Positions 43,567 to 52,991 are shown, counted from the stretch's first letter. The stretch: DNA of 64,000 nt from Aureimonas pseudogalii (GCF_014196835.1 NZ_JACIEK010000003.1:124001-188000); one strand, 5' to 3'. The notes: generated from the letters alone by a model not told the origin. Numbers and translations are program-made.

Positions 43567-45327
43567 TCAGCGTTCGCCGTAGATGTCGCGCTGCGCCTTT
43601 TCCAGCTCTTCGGCATAGCGCTTGCGCGCATGGGCTTCGGAGAGAAAGCCGAGAACCTGTCCGTCGCGGTCGACAATGGCGAGTTCGTCCGTTCCCGTCT
43701 CGTCGAAGGTTGACATCACCCGGCCGATGTCGCTCTCGGGCGTCAGGGCGGTGGTCCTGGCGCCAACGAAGCGCTCGATCGTCTCGTCCGGCTCGGCGTC
43801 CTCGCCGTAGATCGCGGCTGTGGTGACGATGCCGAGATAGCGTCCGTCGTCGGCCGTCGCGATGACGCGGCTGGTGGAGCCCAGCGGAAAGCGCCGGCGA
43901 AATTCGGCGACGGTGGTGGAGGCGGGTGCCGCACGCGCGTCGCGCCGCATCATGCGGCCGGCCGTCAGCGTCTTCACCCAGCCGACGTCGCGCGCGCTCT
44001 TGATCGTCTCGCCGCGCAGATGCAGCCGCCAAGTCGAGAACGAATAGCCGAACGTCTCGCGCACGAGGGTGGACGCGACGAGGGAGGCCGCGAGCACCGC
44101 GCCTGTCAGCGCGAAGTCCTGCGTGGTCTGCAGCACGAGCATCGCCATCGTCATCGGCCCGCCGATCACCGACACGGCGAGGGCGGCCATGCCCACCACC
44201 GCGGCGTCGCCGCCCGGCACGACGGGGGCTCCGGCCATCAGCGCGAGGGCCCCAGCGAAGAGATGGCCGAGCAGCGTGCCCAGAAACAGCGATGCGAAGA
44301 ACAGGCCGCCGCGGAAGCCGAAGCCGAGCGAGATCACGGAGGCCAGCGACTTAGCGAGAAACACGGTCGCGAGCAGCCCGAGCCCGGCCCCGGCGCCGAT
44401 GTCGAGATGCAGCGCCCCGTGCCCGGCGGAGAGCACCTGCGGCGAGACGAGCGCGACCGGCACCAGCAGCGCGCCGCCGACGACGGGCCGAAGCGGGCGC
44501 GGTAGCCAAGCGGGCCGCGTCGCCGCCTCGACCAGCGCGACCGAGCGCATGAGCGCGATACCCACCAGCGCCGCCACGGCGCCGAGCACCGCGTAGACGA
44601 GATAGTCCACGCTCGAAAGCGCCGAGCCGAGCGCCACGGGAATGAGGTAGGGCTCGGCGCCCAGCGCCTGCGCCACGAGCGATCCCGTCAGCGAGGCCGC
44701 CACGACGGGCGCGATCGCCGCCGGAGTGTAGGCGCCGATGACGATCTCGAACGCATAGAAGGCGCCGACCAGCGGCGCGCCGAAGGCGGCCGCGATGCCG
44801 GCCCCGGCGCCGGCGCCGACGAGCGTGCGAAAGTCGGCGCGGCGCAGCGCGAAGGCCCGCCCGCCGACCGAGGCCGCCGCTCCCCCCATCTGCGCATAGG
44901 CGGCCTCCAGCCCCACCGATGCGCCAAACCCGTTGGAGATCACGGTCTGACCCGTGATCACCAGACTGTCGCGAACCGACATGCGCCCGCCATGCAGGGC
45001 GTTGGCCTCGACGGCATCGACCAGCGGGCGCTGGCGCGAGCGCACGAGCAGCCCGAAGCCGGCGAGCGCGAGGCCGCCGATCGGCAGCACCGCGAGCTGC
45101 CAAGGGGTCAGGTCCGGCAGCGCGCTGAGGCGGGCGTCGCCGGGTAGCGCGAAGAGAACGGCTTGCAGACCATGCGCCAGGGGCGAAATCGCGACGGTGA
45201 GGCCGCCCGCCGCGGCGCCGACGAGCGCCGCCAGCAGCACGAACCACGTCTCGCTGCGCCGGAAGACGCGCCGCAGCGTCTCCTTCAGCCCCGTCCGGGC
45301 TTGCGATTCGTCTGCGGCGATGCTCAT
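43567..45327 (-). CDS. CLC-type voltage-gated chloride channel/antiporter with C-terminal CBS domains
   Basis: A 586-aa CLC protein. About residues 20-440 carry the many tilted helices of the CLC fold; GFGASVGLEAAYAQMG holds the gating-Glu position, though the usual Pro after it is Ala; GAGAGAGIAAAFGAPLVGAFYAFE and FGFRGGLFFASLFLGTLLGHL are the other ion-path segments. The C-terminal 130 residues form a CBS pair (SRVIATADDGRYLGIVTTAAIYG and TDELAIVDRDGQVLGFLSEA) that could bind ATP or AMP. Divergent from malate dehydrogenase; probably monocistronic. Confidence 0.92.
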   Translation of the reverse strand: MSIAADESQARTGLKETLRRVFRRSETWFVLLAALVGAAAGGLTVAISPLAHGLQAVLFALPGDARLSALPDLTPWQLAVLPIGGLALAGFGLLVRSRQRPLVDAVEANALHGGRMSVRDSLVITGQTVISNGFGASVGLEAAYAQMGGAAASVGGRAFALRRADFRTLVGAGAGAGIAAAFGAPLVGAFYAFEIVIGAYTPAAIAPVVAASLTGSLVAQALGAEPYLIPVALGSALSSVDYLVYAVLGAVAALVGIALMRSVALVEAATRPAWLPRPLRPVVGGALLVPVALVSPQVLSAGHGALHLDIGAGAGLGLLATVFLAKSLASVISLGFGFRGGLFFASLFLGTLLGHLFAGALALMAGAPVVPGGDAAVVGMAALAVSVIGGPMTMAMLVLQTTQDFALTGAVLAASLVASTLVRETFGYSFSTWRLHLRGETIKSARDVGWVKTLTAGRMMRRDARAAPASTTVAEFRRRFPLGSTSRVIATADDGRYLGIVTTAAIYGEDAEPDETIERFVGARTTALTPESDIGRVMSTFDETGTDELAIVDRDGQVLGFLSEAHARKRYAEELEKAQRDIYGER

Positions 45328-45490
45328 GCGATGTCCGGGCCGGAAGGCATGTCCGCTCGTATCGATTTAGTTGGGTCGTGGCGAGCCTCCACCGGCGCTT
45401 CCCGCATTTCGTCGTGGATCGGACTTCGCAATCGCGGTAGTGCCAGCCGTCGAGACCAAACGGTCCCGTTTCGTGAGCGAAAGGTATCCG

Positions 45491-46468
<978 letters not shown>

Positions 46469-46492
46469 CCCTTCGCTTTCACGAGTGATCGA

Positions 46493-46526
46493 AAGGCCGC
46501 TCCATGACCGTGGAGCGGCCTTTTTC
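46493..46526 (+). terminator. Rho-independent terminator of mdh
   Basis: AGGCCGCTCCA/TGGAGCGGCCT form perfect 11-base arms around a six-base loop, followed at once by TTTTC. It begins about 25 bases after the mdh stop. The clearest intrinsic terminator in the window. Confidence 0.92.
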
Positions 46527-46615
46527 GTGGATCGCCTCGAAAGATCGGGCGCGCTCACGTCCTCTTAAGCATCGCCTGCGAAAATTCGGCGACGTTCGCC
46601 AGTCCCGGAAATGCG

Positions 46616-47335
46616 ATGATCTCCTGCCGCGCCATCCTCTCCCTCGTGGCGCTGTCGACCCTTCTTCTGGCTGGCGGCTGCGCCCGCGTGAAAGTGATGA
46701 GCTCCGAGGAGTGTCTGGCGCGAGCCATGTATTTCGAGTCCAACCGCTCCAGCCCCGAGGGCATGATGGCGGTCGGGACGGTGGTGATGAACCGGGTCGA
46801 GTCCGGGAAGTATCCCAAATCCGTCTGCGGCGTCGTCGGCCAGAAGAACCAGTTCGCCCCAGGCGTCCTGTCGAAGCCGCTCGGCAAGGGCCGGGACCTC
46901 GCCGTGGAGTCGGCGCGCAAGGTGCTGCGCGGCCAGCGCCATCCGCGCGTGCAGAAGGCGATGTTCTTTCACACGGCGGGGTATTCCTACCCCTACAGCA
47001 ACATGCAGTACCTTACGATCCAAGGTGGCAACGCGTTCTACGAGAAGCGCAAGAACGCCACGGTGACGCAGACCATGGTGGCCGAGCGAGAGAAGGCCGA
47101 GCGCGAAGGCCGCCTGCCTTTCTCGCCGCCCGAACGCGCCGTAGCCGTCGCAGCCGCTTCGGAGTCGCGCGCCATTCGGCCGGTTGTGGCGGGAGCAACA
47201 CAGCCGCGCGTGGTGCGACAGTCAACCCCCATCGAACCGGCGTTCGACGCCAGCCGCATCGCGGCCAACGCGCCGCGGTCCGGCGGGCTCGAGGAGACAA
47301 GTATCGAAGACCTCATCTCGCAGAACGGCGGCTAA
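46616..47335 (+). CDS. Cell wall hydrolase, SleB-type (Hydrolase_2), lipoprotein
   Basis: A 239-aa predicted peptidoglycan hydrolase anchored to a membrane. A lipoprotein signal peptide ends in the lipobox LAGGC, with Cys at about residue 22. The SleB/Hydrolase_2 domain follows: EECLARAMYFESNRSSPEGMMAVGTVVMNRV (catalytic Glu), KNQFAPG and MFFHTAGYSYPY. The last 80 residues are a low-complexity Ala/Arg/Pro tail. Alphaproteobacterial relatives probably act as lytic transglycosylases in wall remodelling. A GGAA-type ribosome site precedes the ATG. Confidence 0.9.
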   Translation: MISCRAILSLVALSTLLLAGGCARVKVMSSEECLARAMYFESNRSSPEGMMAVGTVVMNRVESGKYPKSVCGVVGQKNQFAPGVLSKPLGKGRDLAVESARKVLRGQRHPRVQKAMFFHTAGYSYPYSNMQYLTIQGGNAFYEKRKNATVTQTMVAEREKAEREGRLPFSPPERAVAVAAASESRAIRPVVAGATQPRVVRQSTPIEPAFDASRIAANAPRSGGLEETSIEDLISQNGG

Positions 47336-47370
47336 GCATGACCTTTGGCCTTGCCCAGCCGCGGCGCCGC

Positions 47371-48219
47371 TCAGGCGTCGGGGAAGTCGGTGCCGATGCT
47401 CATGTCCTTCAACCCCTCGATCTCGGCGAGGCGCTCCTTCAACTTGCCCGTCACGCCCTCATAGGCGATCTTGCCGAGTACGAGATGGCGCGGCGGCTGC
47501 GCCTGCTCGGTGATGGCGATCATCGCCTCGCCCGCCCGCACGGGATCGCCGGCCTGCTTGCCGCTGAGATCGGACGTGCCCTTCAGGCGCTTGCCGGCGG
47601 TGTCGGCATAGTCCTCGATGCGGTTGGGCGTCTGGCGCAGCGAGCGGCCGGCCCAGTCGGTGCGGAAGGGGCCCGGCGCCACGCAGGTGACGTGAATGCC
47701 GAGCGGCTTACCCTCTGCGGCCAGCGCGTCGGAGAAACCCTCGACCGCGTGCTTGGTGGCGGCGTAGTAGCCCGATCCGGGGAAGCCAATGAAGCCGGCC
47801 TGCGAGGTCAGGTTGATGACATGGCCCTTGCGCTGCTGGCGCATGAGCGGCAAGACCGCGCGCGTCATCGCGAAGAGGCCGAAGACGTTGGCGTCGAACT
47901 GGTCGCGGATCTCGCGGTCGTCGCCTTCCTCGATCGAGGCCTGGTAGCCGTAGCCGGCATTGTTGACGAGCACGTCGATCCGGCCGAAGCGCTCCTCCGC
48001 GGCCTTCACCGCGGCGTCGATCGCCATCGCGTCGGTCACGTCGAGGCTGAGCGCGAGCGCCCGGTCGCCGGCGCCCGACACGAGGTCGGCGAGGCGGCTC
48101 TTGTCGCGCGCGGTGACGGCGGCGCGCCAGCCGCGGGCGAGAACGAGCCGCGCGAGTTCCAGGCCGAAGCCGGTGGAGCAGCCGGTGATGAACCAGACGG
48201 GCGTGGTGTCCGATGCCAT
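47371..48219 (-). CDS. Classical short-chain dehydrogenase/reductase
   Basis: A 282-aa NAD(P)-dependent SDR. TGCSTGFG is the cofactor loop, DVTDAMAIDAAV and LVNNAGYGYQASIEE follow, Ser in INLTSQAGFIGFPG and YYAATKHAVEGFS supply the catalytic Ser-Tyr-Lys, and VAPGPFRTDW is the C-terminal loop. The ARD sequence after the first strand favours NADP. Members of this subgroup act on retinol-like, keto or steroid compounds, but the substrate here cannot be assigned. It is convergent with the SleB-type gene and divergent from the carboxypeptidase gene. Confidence 0.9.
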   Translation of the reverse strand: MASDTTPVWFITGCSTGFGLELARLVLARGWRAAVTARDKSRLADLVSGAGDRALALSLDVTDAMAIDAAVKAAEERFGRIDVLVNNAGYGYQASIEEGDDREIRDQFDANVFGLFAMTRAVLPLMRQQRKGHVINLTSQAGFIGFPGSGYYAATKHAVEGFSDALAAEGKPLGIHVTCVAPGPFRTDWAGRSLRQTPNRIEDYADTAGKRLKGTSDLSGKQAGDPVRAGEAMIAITEQAQPPRHLVLGKIAYEGVTGKLKERLAEIEGLKDMSIGTDFPDA

Positions 48220-48446
48220 GATGCGATGATCCTTTTCCAACCGGCACCGTCCCGGCCGCGCCTCGTCGAGGCGAGCGCCTCCCGGCCGCCGCGCACCGCT
48301 AAATGGGACATACGATCGCCGCGAACAGGCCCGCAGAAGGCCCGCGCGCGATGAACCCCGACGAAACACCCGTCGTCGGCCTCCCGATCGGGCGGCCTCG
48401 CAGGACCGTCGTCCCCCGTCATTCCTCCACCAGTCGAGATCCCGCC

Positions 48447-49349
48447 TTGTCCCTCCGCCTCACGGAACGACGCGCCGCCGGGCGCATCCTGCACCGCCTC
48501 GCCGTCGCCGCGCTGGCCTTGTCGCTCACCGCCTGCCAGTCGGTCGATCTCTCGAAGGGCGACCTGCTGCCGCTCTCCAAGGCGCCGGTGCTCGCCCTCG
48601 GCGCGGAGGAGGTGGCGATCCGTACGCCGGCCGCGATCGTCCTCGACGCCGATACGGGCCAAGTGCTCTACAACGACGATGCCGACGGCCTGCGCCATCC
48701 CGCCTCGCTCACCAAGCTGATGACGATCTACCTCCTGTTCGAGGCGCTCGAAGACGGCAAGGTCAAGATGGACGACCTCTTCGTCGTCTCGGCCGGTGCC
48801 GCCGCCAAGCCGCCGTCGAAGCTCGGCCTTCGCCCTGGCGAGACGATCCGCGTTCGCGACGCGATGTTCGCCATGGCGGTGAAGTCGGCCAACGACGTCG
48901 CCTCGGTCACGGCCGAGAATCTTGGTGGCTCTGAGGAGGCGTTCGCACGACAGATGACCGCCAAGGCGCGCCAGCTCGGCATGACTCGCACGAATTTCGA
49001 TAATCCGTCGGGGCTGCCCGATCCGCTGCAGATCACCACCGCGCGCGACATGGCGATCCTCGGGCTGCAGATCCGTCGCCGCTTCCCGCAATATGTCTCG
49101 CTCTTTTCGACGCCGGCCTTCGACTACGCGGGGCGGCACTACGTCTCCACCAACAAGCTGCTCGGCAAAGTGCCGGGCATCGACGGCATGAAGACCGGCT
49201 TCATCGGCGACAGCGGCTTCAACCTGGTGGCATCGGCGCGGCGGGGTGGGCGCGGCGTCATCGTGGTGGTGATCGGCGGCATCAGCGGCCGGGCACGAGA
49301 CGCGCGGGTCGAGCAGCTGGTCGACACCTATCTCGGCCCCGCCGTCTGA
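48447..49349 (+). CDS. D-alanyl-D-alanine carboxypeptidase (peptidase S11), lipoprotein-type signal
   Basis: A penicillin-binding protein of the DacA/DacC class that trims the terminal D-Ala of peptidoglycan stem peptides in the periplasm. Active-site motifs: SLTK (SxxK) in RHPASLTKLMTIYLLFEAL, SAN in AVKSANDVASV, and KTG in GIDGMKTGFIG. The TTG at 48447 gives a normal lipoprotein signal with lipobox LTAC (Cys about 30); ATG codons at 48351 and 48303 would place the lipobox too deep, but cannot be excluded. It lacks the long C-terminal anchor domain of DacA. Confidence 0.88.
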   Translation: MSLRLTERRAAGRILHRLAVAALALSLTACQSVDLSKGDLLPLSKAPVLALGAEEVAIRTPAAIVLDADTGQVLYNDDADGLRHPASLTKLMTIYLLFEALEDGKVKMDDLFVVSAGAAAKPPSKLGLRPGETIRVRDAMFAMAVKSANDVASVTAENLGGSEEAFARQMTAKARQLGMTRTNFDNPSGLPDPLQITTARDMAILGLQIRRRFPQYVSLFSTPAFDYAGRHYVSTNKLLGKVPGIDGMKTGFIGDSGFNLVASARRGGRGVIVVVIGGISGRARDARVEQLVDTYLGPAV

Positions 49350-49360
49350 CACCTCAGACG
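49343..49360. other. Palindrome holding both stop codons of convergent genes
   Basis: CGTCTGA-CACC-TCAGACG: the TGA of the carboxypeptidase gene and the TGA of the fumarylacetoacetase-family gene sit in opposite arms, four bases apart. It could form a small bidirectional hairpin; without T-runs its role as terminator is doubtful. Confidence 0.4.
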
Positions 49361-50040
49361 ATCGTCGTGACCACCGAGCCGACGCCTTCGATGCGGCCTT
49401 CCAGCCGGTCTCCGCGCGCCACGGCGCCGACGCCGGCGGGCGTTCCCGTCATCACGAGGTCGCCGGGTTCGAGGCGTACGAGGCCGGAGAGAGTGGAAAC
49501 GATCTCCGGCACGCTCCAGATCATCATCGAGAGATCCGACGACTGGCGCAGCACGTCGCCGGTGCGCAGTTCGATGAGACCCGCCGCAGGGTGGCCGATG
49601 CGCGCGGCTGGTGCGATTTCGCCGATCGGCGCCGAGGCGTCGAAGCCCTTGGCCATGTCCCAGGGGCGTCCGGTCTTCTTCGCGGCGTCCTGCAGATCGC
49701 GCCGGGTCATGTCGAGCCCGGCGGCATAGCCGTAGATGTGGTCGAGGGCGTCGGCCGCGGCGATGTCGGCGCCGCCCGTGCCGATGGCAAGCACCAACTC
49801 CATCTCGAAATGCAGGCTCTCGGTCTGCGGCGGGTAGGGCATGTCGGCACCCGCGATCAGCACGGCGTCTGCGGGCTTGGTAAAGAAGAAGGGCGGTTCG
49901 CGATCGGGATCACTGCCCATTTCGCGTGCGTGATCGGCATAGTTTCGGCCGACGCAGAAGATGCGGCGCAACGGAAACCGGCCCCCGCCGCCGATGGGAA
50001 GGAAGGGTGTGGGAGGCGGCGAAACGACGAAATCGGTCAT
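49354..50040 (-). CDS. Fumarylacetoacetate hydrolase family protein
   Basis: A 228-aa member of the FAH/HpcE family, metal-dependent enzymes that hydrolyse or decarboxylate acylpyruvates such as oxaloacetate or fumarylpyruvate. Seen: IFCVGRNYADHARE, PPFFFTKPADAVL, the metal Glu pair in HFEMELVLAIG, GYAAGLDMTRRDLQ, GKGFD-like MAKGFDASAPIG and VMTGTPAGVG, all of which match the short YcgM-type branch. The start at 50040 directly precedes the conserved block. It is separated by 108 bases from the molybdoprotein gene upstream. Confidence 0.92.
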   Translation of the reverse strand: MTDFVVSPPPTPFLPIGGGGRFPLRRIFCVGRNYADHAREMGSDPDREPPFFFTKPADAVLIAGADMPYPPQTESLHFEMELVLAIGTGGADIAAADALDHIYGYAAGLDMTRRDLQDAAKKTGRPWDMAKGFDASAPIGEIAPAARIGHPAAGLIELRTGDVLRQSSDLSMMIWSVPEIVSTLSGLVRLEPGDLVMTGTPAGVGAVARGDRLEGRIEGVGSVVTTIV

Positions 50041-50148
50041 GAGATGGGTCCGAGGTGACAGGACGGCGCAACGACTCGGCCTTTGCAGCCATGCGCCATC
50101 CTGTCGCTCGTCGCCGCATCCGTCGAGGGTCGGTGCACGTTCGCCGCG

Positions 50149-50811
50149 TCAGTCCGAATAGCGCTCTTCCGCCCAAGGGTCGCCGCGATTGTGATAGCCG
50201 CGAACCTCCCAGAAGCCGGGTTGGTCCTTCGTGCGGAACTCGATCGCCTTCAGCCACTTGGCGCTTTTCCAGAAGTAGAGATGCGGCACCATGAGCCGTA
50301 CCGGGCCGCCGTGCTCGCGATCGAGAGGCCGGCCCTCCCACTCGTGGACGAGCATCGCGTCCTCGGCCGCGAAATCCTCGATCGAGAGGTTGGTGCTGTA
50401 ACCGTCGTAGGAGGAGAGGGCAACGAAGGCCGCGTCGGATTTCGGCTGGACGACGGCAAGCAGTTCGCGCGTGGCGACGCCGCCCCATCGGTTGTCGTAG
50501 CGCGACCAAGTCGTCACGCAGTGAATGTCGGTCGTCTCCTCGCTGCGAGGCTGCATCAGAAACTTGGCGAAGTCCCAGATCTGCGGCTCCTCCACCGCGC
50601 CGTTGATCGTCAGCCGCCAGCGATCGGTCGAGACGTCGGGCGTCAGGCCGAGATCGAGCACCGGCCAGTTCTTCACGAGATGCTGGCCCGGCGGCAGGCG
50701 CTCCGTCTCCGGGCGGCTCGTGCGGCCGGTGAGGAAGCGGCCCTCCCGCGCCCAGCCTTCCTTCGTTCGCGTCAGTTTGGTGTCGGGAGCGGGCTCGCTG
50801 TCGTCGGTCAT
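50149..50811 (-). CDS. Sulfite oxidase-like molybdopterin-dependent oxidoreductase (YuiH type)
   Basis: A 220-aa protein consisting of the molybdopterin-binding domain alone. The molybdenum-ligating Cys is in DIHCVTTWSRYDNRW, with GYSTNLSIEDF and the HGGPVRLMVPHLYFWKSAKW substrate/cofactor region following. It lacks the heme and dimer domains of full sulfite oxidases and has no signal peptide, so it acts in the cytosol. Family members may reduce oxidised methionine or other sulfoxides, or oxidise sulfite. GGAG lies ahead of the ATG at 50811. It is divergent from the small copper operon. Confidence 0.9.
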   Translation of the reverse strand: MTDDSEPAPDTKLTRTKEGWAREGRFLTGRTSRPETERLPPGQHLVKNWPVLDLGLTPDVSTDRWRLTINGAVEEPQIWDFAKFLMQPRSEETTDIHCVTTWSRYDNRWGGVATRELLAVVQPKSDAAFVALSSYDGYSTNLSIEDFAAEDAMLVHEWEGRPLDREHGGPVRLMVPHLYFWKSAKWLKAIEFRTKDQPGFWEVRGYHNRGDPWAEERYSD

Positions 50812-50873
50812 GGGGAGGGGACTCCTGTGGGTCTCGGGTGAGGTGGGGCGGAGTGCGGGCGGTGCCAAGCCGA

Positions 50874-50910
50874 AGGCGAACGTTCGTCGCCTCCGCTTGA
50901 AATTCAAGCG
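50874..50910. promoter_or_regulatory. Two adjacent palindromes upstream of the Cys-rich/Csp operon
   Basis: First, AGGCGA-N7-TCGCCT at 50874-50892; second, CGCTTGAA-A-TTCAAGCG at 50894-50910, a perfect 17-base odd palindrome. They lie 22-58 bases before the Cys-rich gene and about 63-100 bases before the divergent molybdoprotein gene. They look like operator sites; the second does not match the usual CueR or CsoR pattern I know, and no regulator is nearby. Confidence 0.5.
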
Positions 50911-50931
50911 ACACGCGAAATCTTCAATCCC

Positions 50932-51303
50932 ATGAGCATCGGCGAATCCCTGCCATTCAGATCCCGCGCGGCCGCGCCCTCCCTGGCAACGAGACTGTTG
51001 TGCGCGCTCATGGTCGTCGCGCTCTGCTTCGCGGGGTTCGTCACGCCGATGCCGGCCGCCGCCGCCGCAACCCCCGCCGTTGACTGCGCTTCCATGCACG
51101 CAGGGCCTGACGGAGACGCGCAACGGGCCGCCCCCCTCCCAGACGCGCCAAGCTGCTGCCTGTTCCACTGCATTCCCGCCGTGCCGCTTCTGGCAGCACC
51201 CGTCGCCGAGCCGGTGCGCCCATCGCTGCGGGTCCGCCTCGGCGAGAACGAGCGGGCGCGCGGCGTGACGCCGGCGATCGTCGTTCCGCCTCCGCGCGCC
51301 TGA
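50932..51303 (+). CDS. Small exported Cys-rich protein (DUF2946/CopL-like)
   Basis: A 123-aa protein with an N-terminal hydrophobic segment (LLCALMVVALCFAGFVTPMPAAAAA) that serves as a signal peptide or anchor. The exported part has a Cys/Met/His patch, CASMHAGPDGD, and SCCLFHCIP, a likely metal-binding site. Size and pattern resemble DUF2946/CopL-type proteins of copper-resistance operons. Two palindromes precede it, and a copper-storage protein and a DUF305 protein follow. Copper sensing or transfer is inferred. Confidence 0.65.
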   Translation: MSIGESLPFRSRAAAPSLATRLLCALMVVALCFAGFVTPMPAAAAATPAVDCASMHAGPDGDAQRAAPLPDAPSCCLFHCIPAVPLLAAPVAEPVRPSLRVRLGENERARGVTPAIVVPPPRA

Positions 51304-51394
51304 CGGCCGCTGCTTCCGTCTCAATCCCTCATCGCGGCACGCATCGACCATACGGCGACCGCATCCGTTCGACCGAACGTCAAAGGATCTCCCG

Positions 51395-51727
51395 ATGTCT
51401 TCCCACACTCACGACATGCAGGCCTGCATCGCCGCCTGCCTCGACTGCTACCAGACCTGCCTCTCCACCGCTCTCCACCACTGCCTGGAAGCGGGCGGTC
51501 GTCACACCGAGCCCGACCATATGCGGCTGATGATGGCCTGCGCCGAGATGTGCCGGGCCTCGGCCCATATCATGCTGACGGGATCCTCCGTGCACCGCCA
51601 GTCCTGCGGGGCCTGCGCCGAGATCTGCAGTGCCTGCGCCGACGATTGCGAACGTGTCGGCGACATGGACGCGTGCGTGGCCGCCTGCCGCGCCTGCGCC
51701 GAAACCTGCCGCGCCATGGCGGCCTGA
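51395..51727 (+). CDS. Four-helix-bundle copper-storage protein (Csp, DUF326 family)
   Basis: A 110-aa protein with 16 cysteines in regular C-x2-3-C spacing (ACIAACLDCYQTC, CAEMC, CGACAEICSACADDC, CVAACRACAETC), the hallmark of Csp four-helix bundles that bind many Cu(I) ions inside the core. There is no signal peptide, so it matches the cytosolic Csp3 type, which buffers copper in the cytoplasm. AAAGGA lies at good spacing. The DUF305 gene follows after three bases, so they are co-translated. Confidence 0.93.
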   Translation: MSSHTHDMQACIAACLDCYQTCLSTALHHCLEAGGRHTEPDHMRLMMACAEMCRASAHIMLTGSSVHRQSCGACAEICSACADDCERVGDMDACVAACRACAETCRAMAA

Positions 51728-51730
51728 ACG

Positions 51731-52126
51731 ATGACCCGGAACCTGTCCCAGACGCTCTTCGGCCTCATCCTCACCTGGGGTCTCGCCGCCGGTCCGGCCT
51801 TCGCACAGGATCACGGCGGGCATGCGATGCCCGCCGCGCACGGCGCTACCACCGCCGCCCCCGGAAGCCCGTCGCAGGCCTACATGGCGGCGATGCAGAC
51901 TATGGATTCTGCCATGGCTTCGATGCCGATGACCGGGAAACCAGGGCTCGACTACGCCCGGATGATGATCCCGCATCACCAGAGCGCGGTCGACATGGCG
52001 AAGGCCTATCTGGCGAGCGGCGAGAACGATCCGGTGCTCACCAAGCTGTCGAACGACATCGTCGCTTCGCAGCAGGCCGAGATCGCGACGTTGCAGGATT
52101 GGATCGCGCGGAACGAAGCGAAGTGA
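51731..52126 (+). CDS. DUF305 family exported protein
   Basis: A 131-aa periplasmic protein: signal peptide to about residue 25 (GPAFAQ), a His/Met-rich stretch (DHGGHAMPAAHGA), then the DUF305 four-helix domain with MIPHHQSAVDMAKAYLASG and NDIVASQQAEIATLQDWI. DUF305 proteins are common in copper and other metal-resistance clusters; the paired His and Met residues suggest metal binding. It starts three bases after the Csp gene. A hairpin with a T-rich tail follows. Confidence 0.92.
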   Translation: MTRNLSQTLFGLILTWGLAAGPAFAQDHGGHAMPAAHGATTAAPGSPSQAYMAAMQTMDSAMASMPMTGKPGLDYARMMIPHHQSAVDMAKAYLASGENDPVLTKLSNDIVASQQAEIATLQDWIARNEAK

Positions 52127-52160
52127 CGCTTTGAGACGCGGGGTCGCCTGAGACCGGGAG

Positions 52161-52192
52161 GCCGGCGTCCGAAGAGGTCGCCGGCTTCTTTC
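52161..52192 (+). terminator. Probable intrinsic terminator after the copper operon
   Basis: GCCGGCG/CGCCGGC arms (seven bases) around an 11-base loop, followed by TTCTTTC. The stem is short but strong and the tail is T-rich; it is placed 35 bases after the DUF305 stop. Confidence 0.6.
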
Positions 52193-52262
52193 GACCGCGC
52201 TCTCGCCGTTGCCGGGGGCACGGCTATTTTCTGGCCTCACACATTTCAGGAGCGATCGACCG

Positions 52263-52985
52263 ATGCCCCCCGCTCTCACCCGGATGTTCGAACGCTGGAA
52301 GCCTCTGTTCTCGCGCATCGAAGCGCGCGGCCTCGTGATCCTGCTGCTCGCCTCGGGCTCGCTCGGCGCCTTTCTGTCGATCGCCGGCGAGGTGCGCGAA
52401 GGCGATACCCACGCGTTCGACGACGCCATCCTGCTCTGGTTCCGCACGCCCGGCGACACGGCCGATCCGATTGGCCCAGCTTGGGTCGAGATGGCGTTTC
52501 GCGACATCACGGCTCTCGGCGGGATGACGGTTCTCGCCCTCATCACCCTGGCGGTCGTCGGATACCTGCTGATCTGCCGCAAGCACGCCTCGGCGCTGCT
52601 GGTGGCGGTCGCCGTTCTCGGCGGCGTGGCCGTCTCCAGCCTGCTGAAACTCGGCTTCGATCGCCCGCGGCCCGATGTCGTGGCCCATCTCGTGGACGTG
52701 CACACGCTGAGCTTTCCGAGCGGCCACGCCATGCTGTCGGCCGCCACCTACCTGACGCTCGGCGTGCTGCTCGCCCGCACGGAGAAGCGCTTCGTCGTGC
52801 GGTCCTATTTCGTCGGCGTCGCGATCCTTCTGACGCTGCTCATCGGGCTCAGCCGGATCTATCTCGGTGTCCACTACCCGACCGACGTGCTCGCGGGCTG
52901 GTGCGCGGGCGCAGCCTGGGCGCTCATCTGCTGGGCCGCCGCCCGTTGGCTGCAGCATCGCGGACAGGTGGAGCCGAGCAGTTGA
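52263..52985 (+). CDS. PAP2 superfamily membrane phosphatase
   Basis: A 240-aa membrane phosphatase with about five or six helices. The three PAP2 active-site motifs are complete: KLGFDRPRPD, PSGHAML (in LSFPSGHAML) and SRIYLGVHYPTDV. Family members dephosphorylate undecaprenyl pyrophosphate, phosphatidate or phosphatidylglycerol phosphate on the periplasmic side. The ATG at 52263 follows AGGAG at slightly long spacing. It is convergent with the aminotransferase gene, six bases apart. Confidence 0.92.
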   Translation: MPPALTRMFERWKPLFSRIEARGLVILLLASGSLGAFLSIAGEVREGDTHAFDDAILLWFRTPGDTADPIGPAWVEMAFRDITALGGMTVLALITLAVVGYLLICRKHASALLVAVAVLGGVAVSSLLKLGFDRPRPDVVAHLVDVHTLSFPSGHAMLSAATYLTLGVLLARTEKRFVVRSYFVGVAILLTLLIGLSRIYLGVHYPTDVLAGWCAGAAWALICWAAARWLQHRGQVEPSS

Positions 52986-52991
52986 GGTCGG

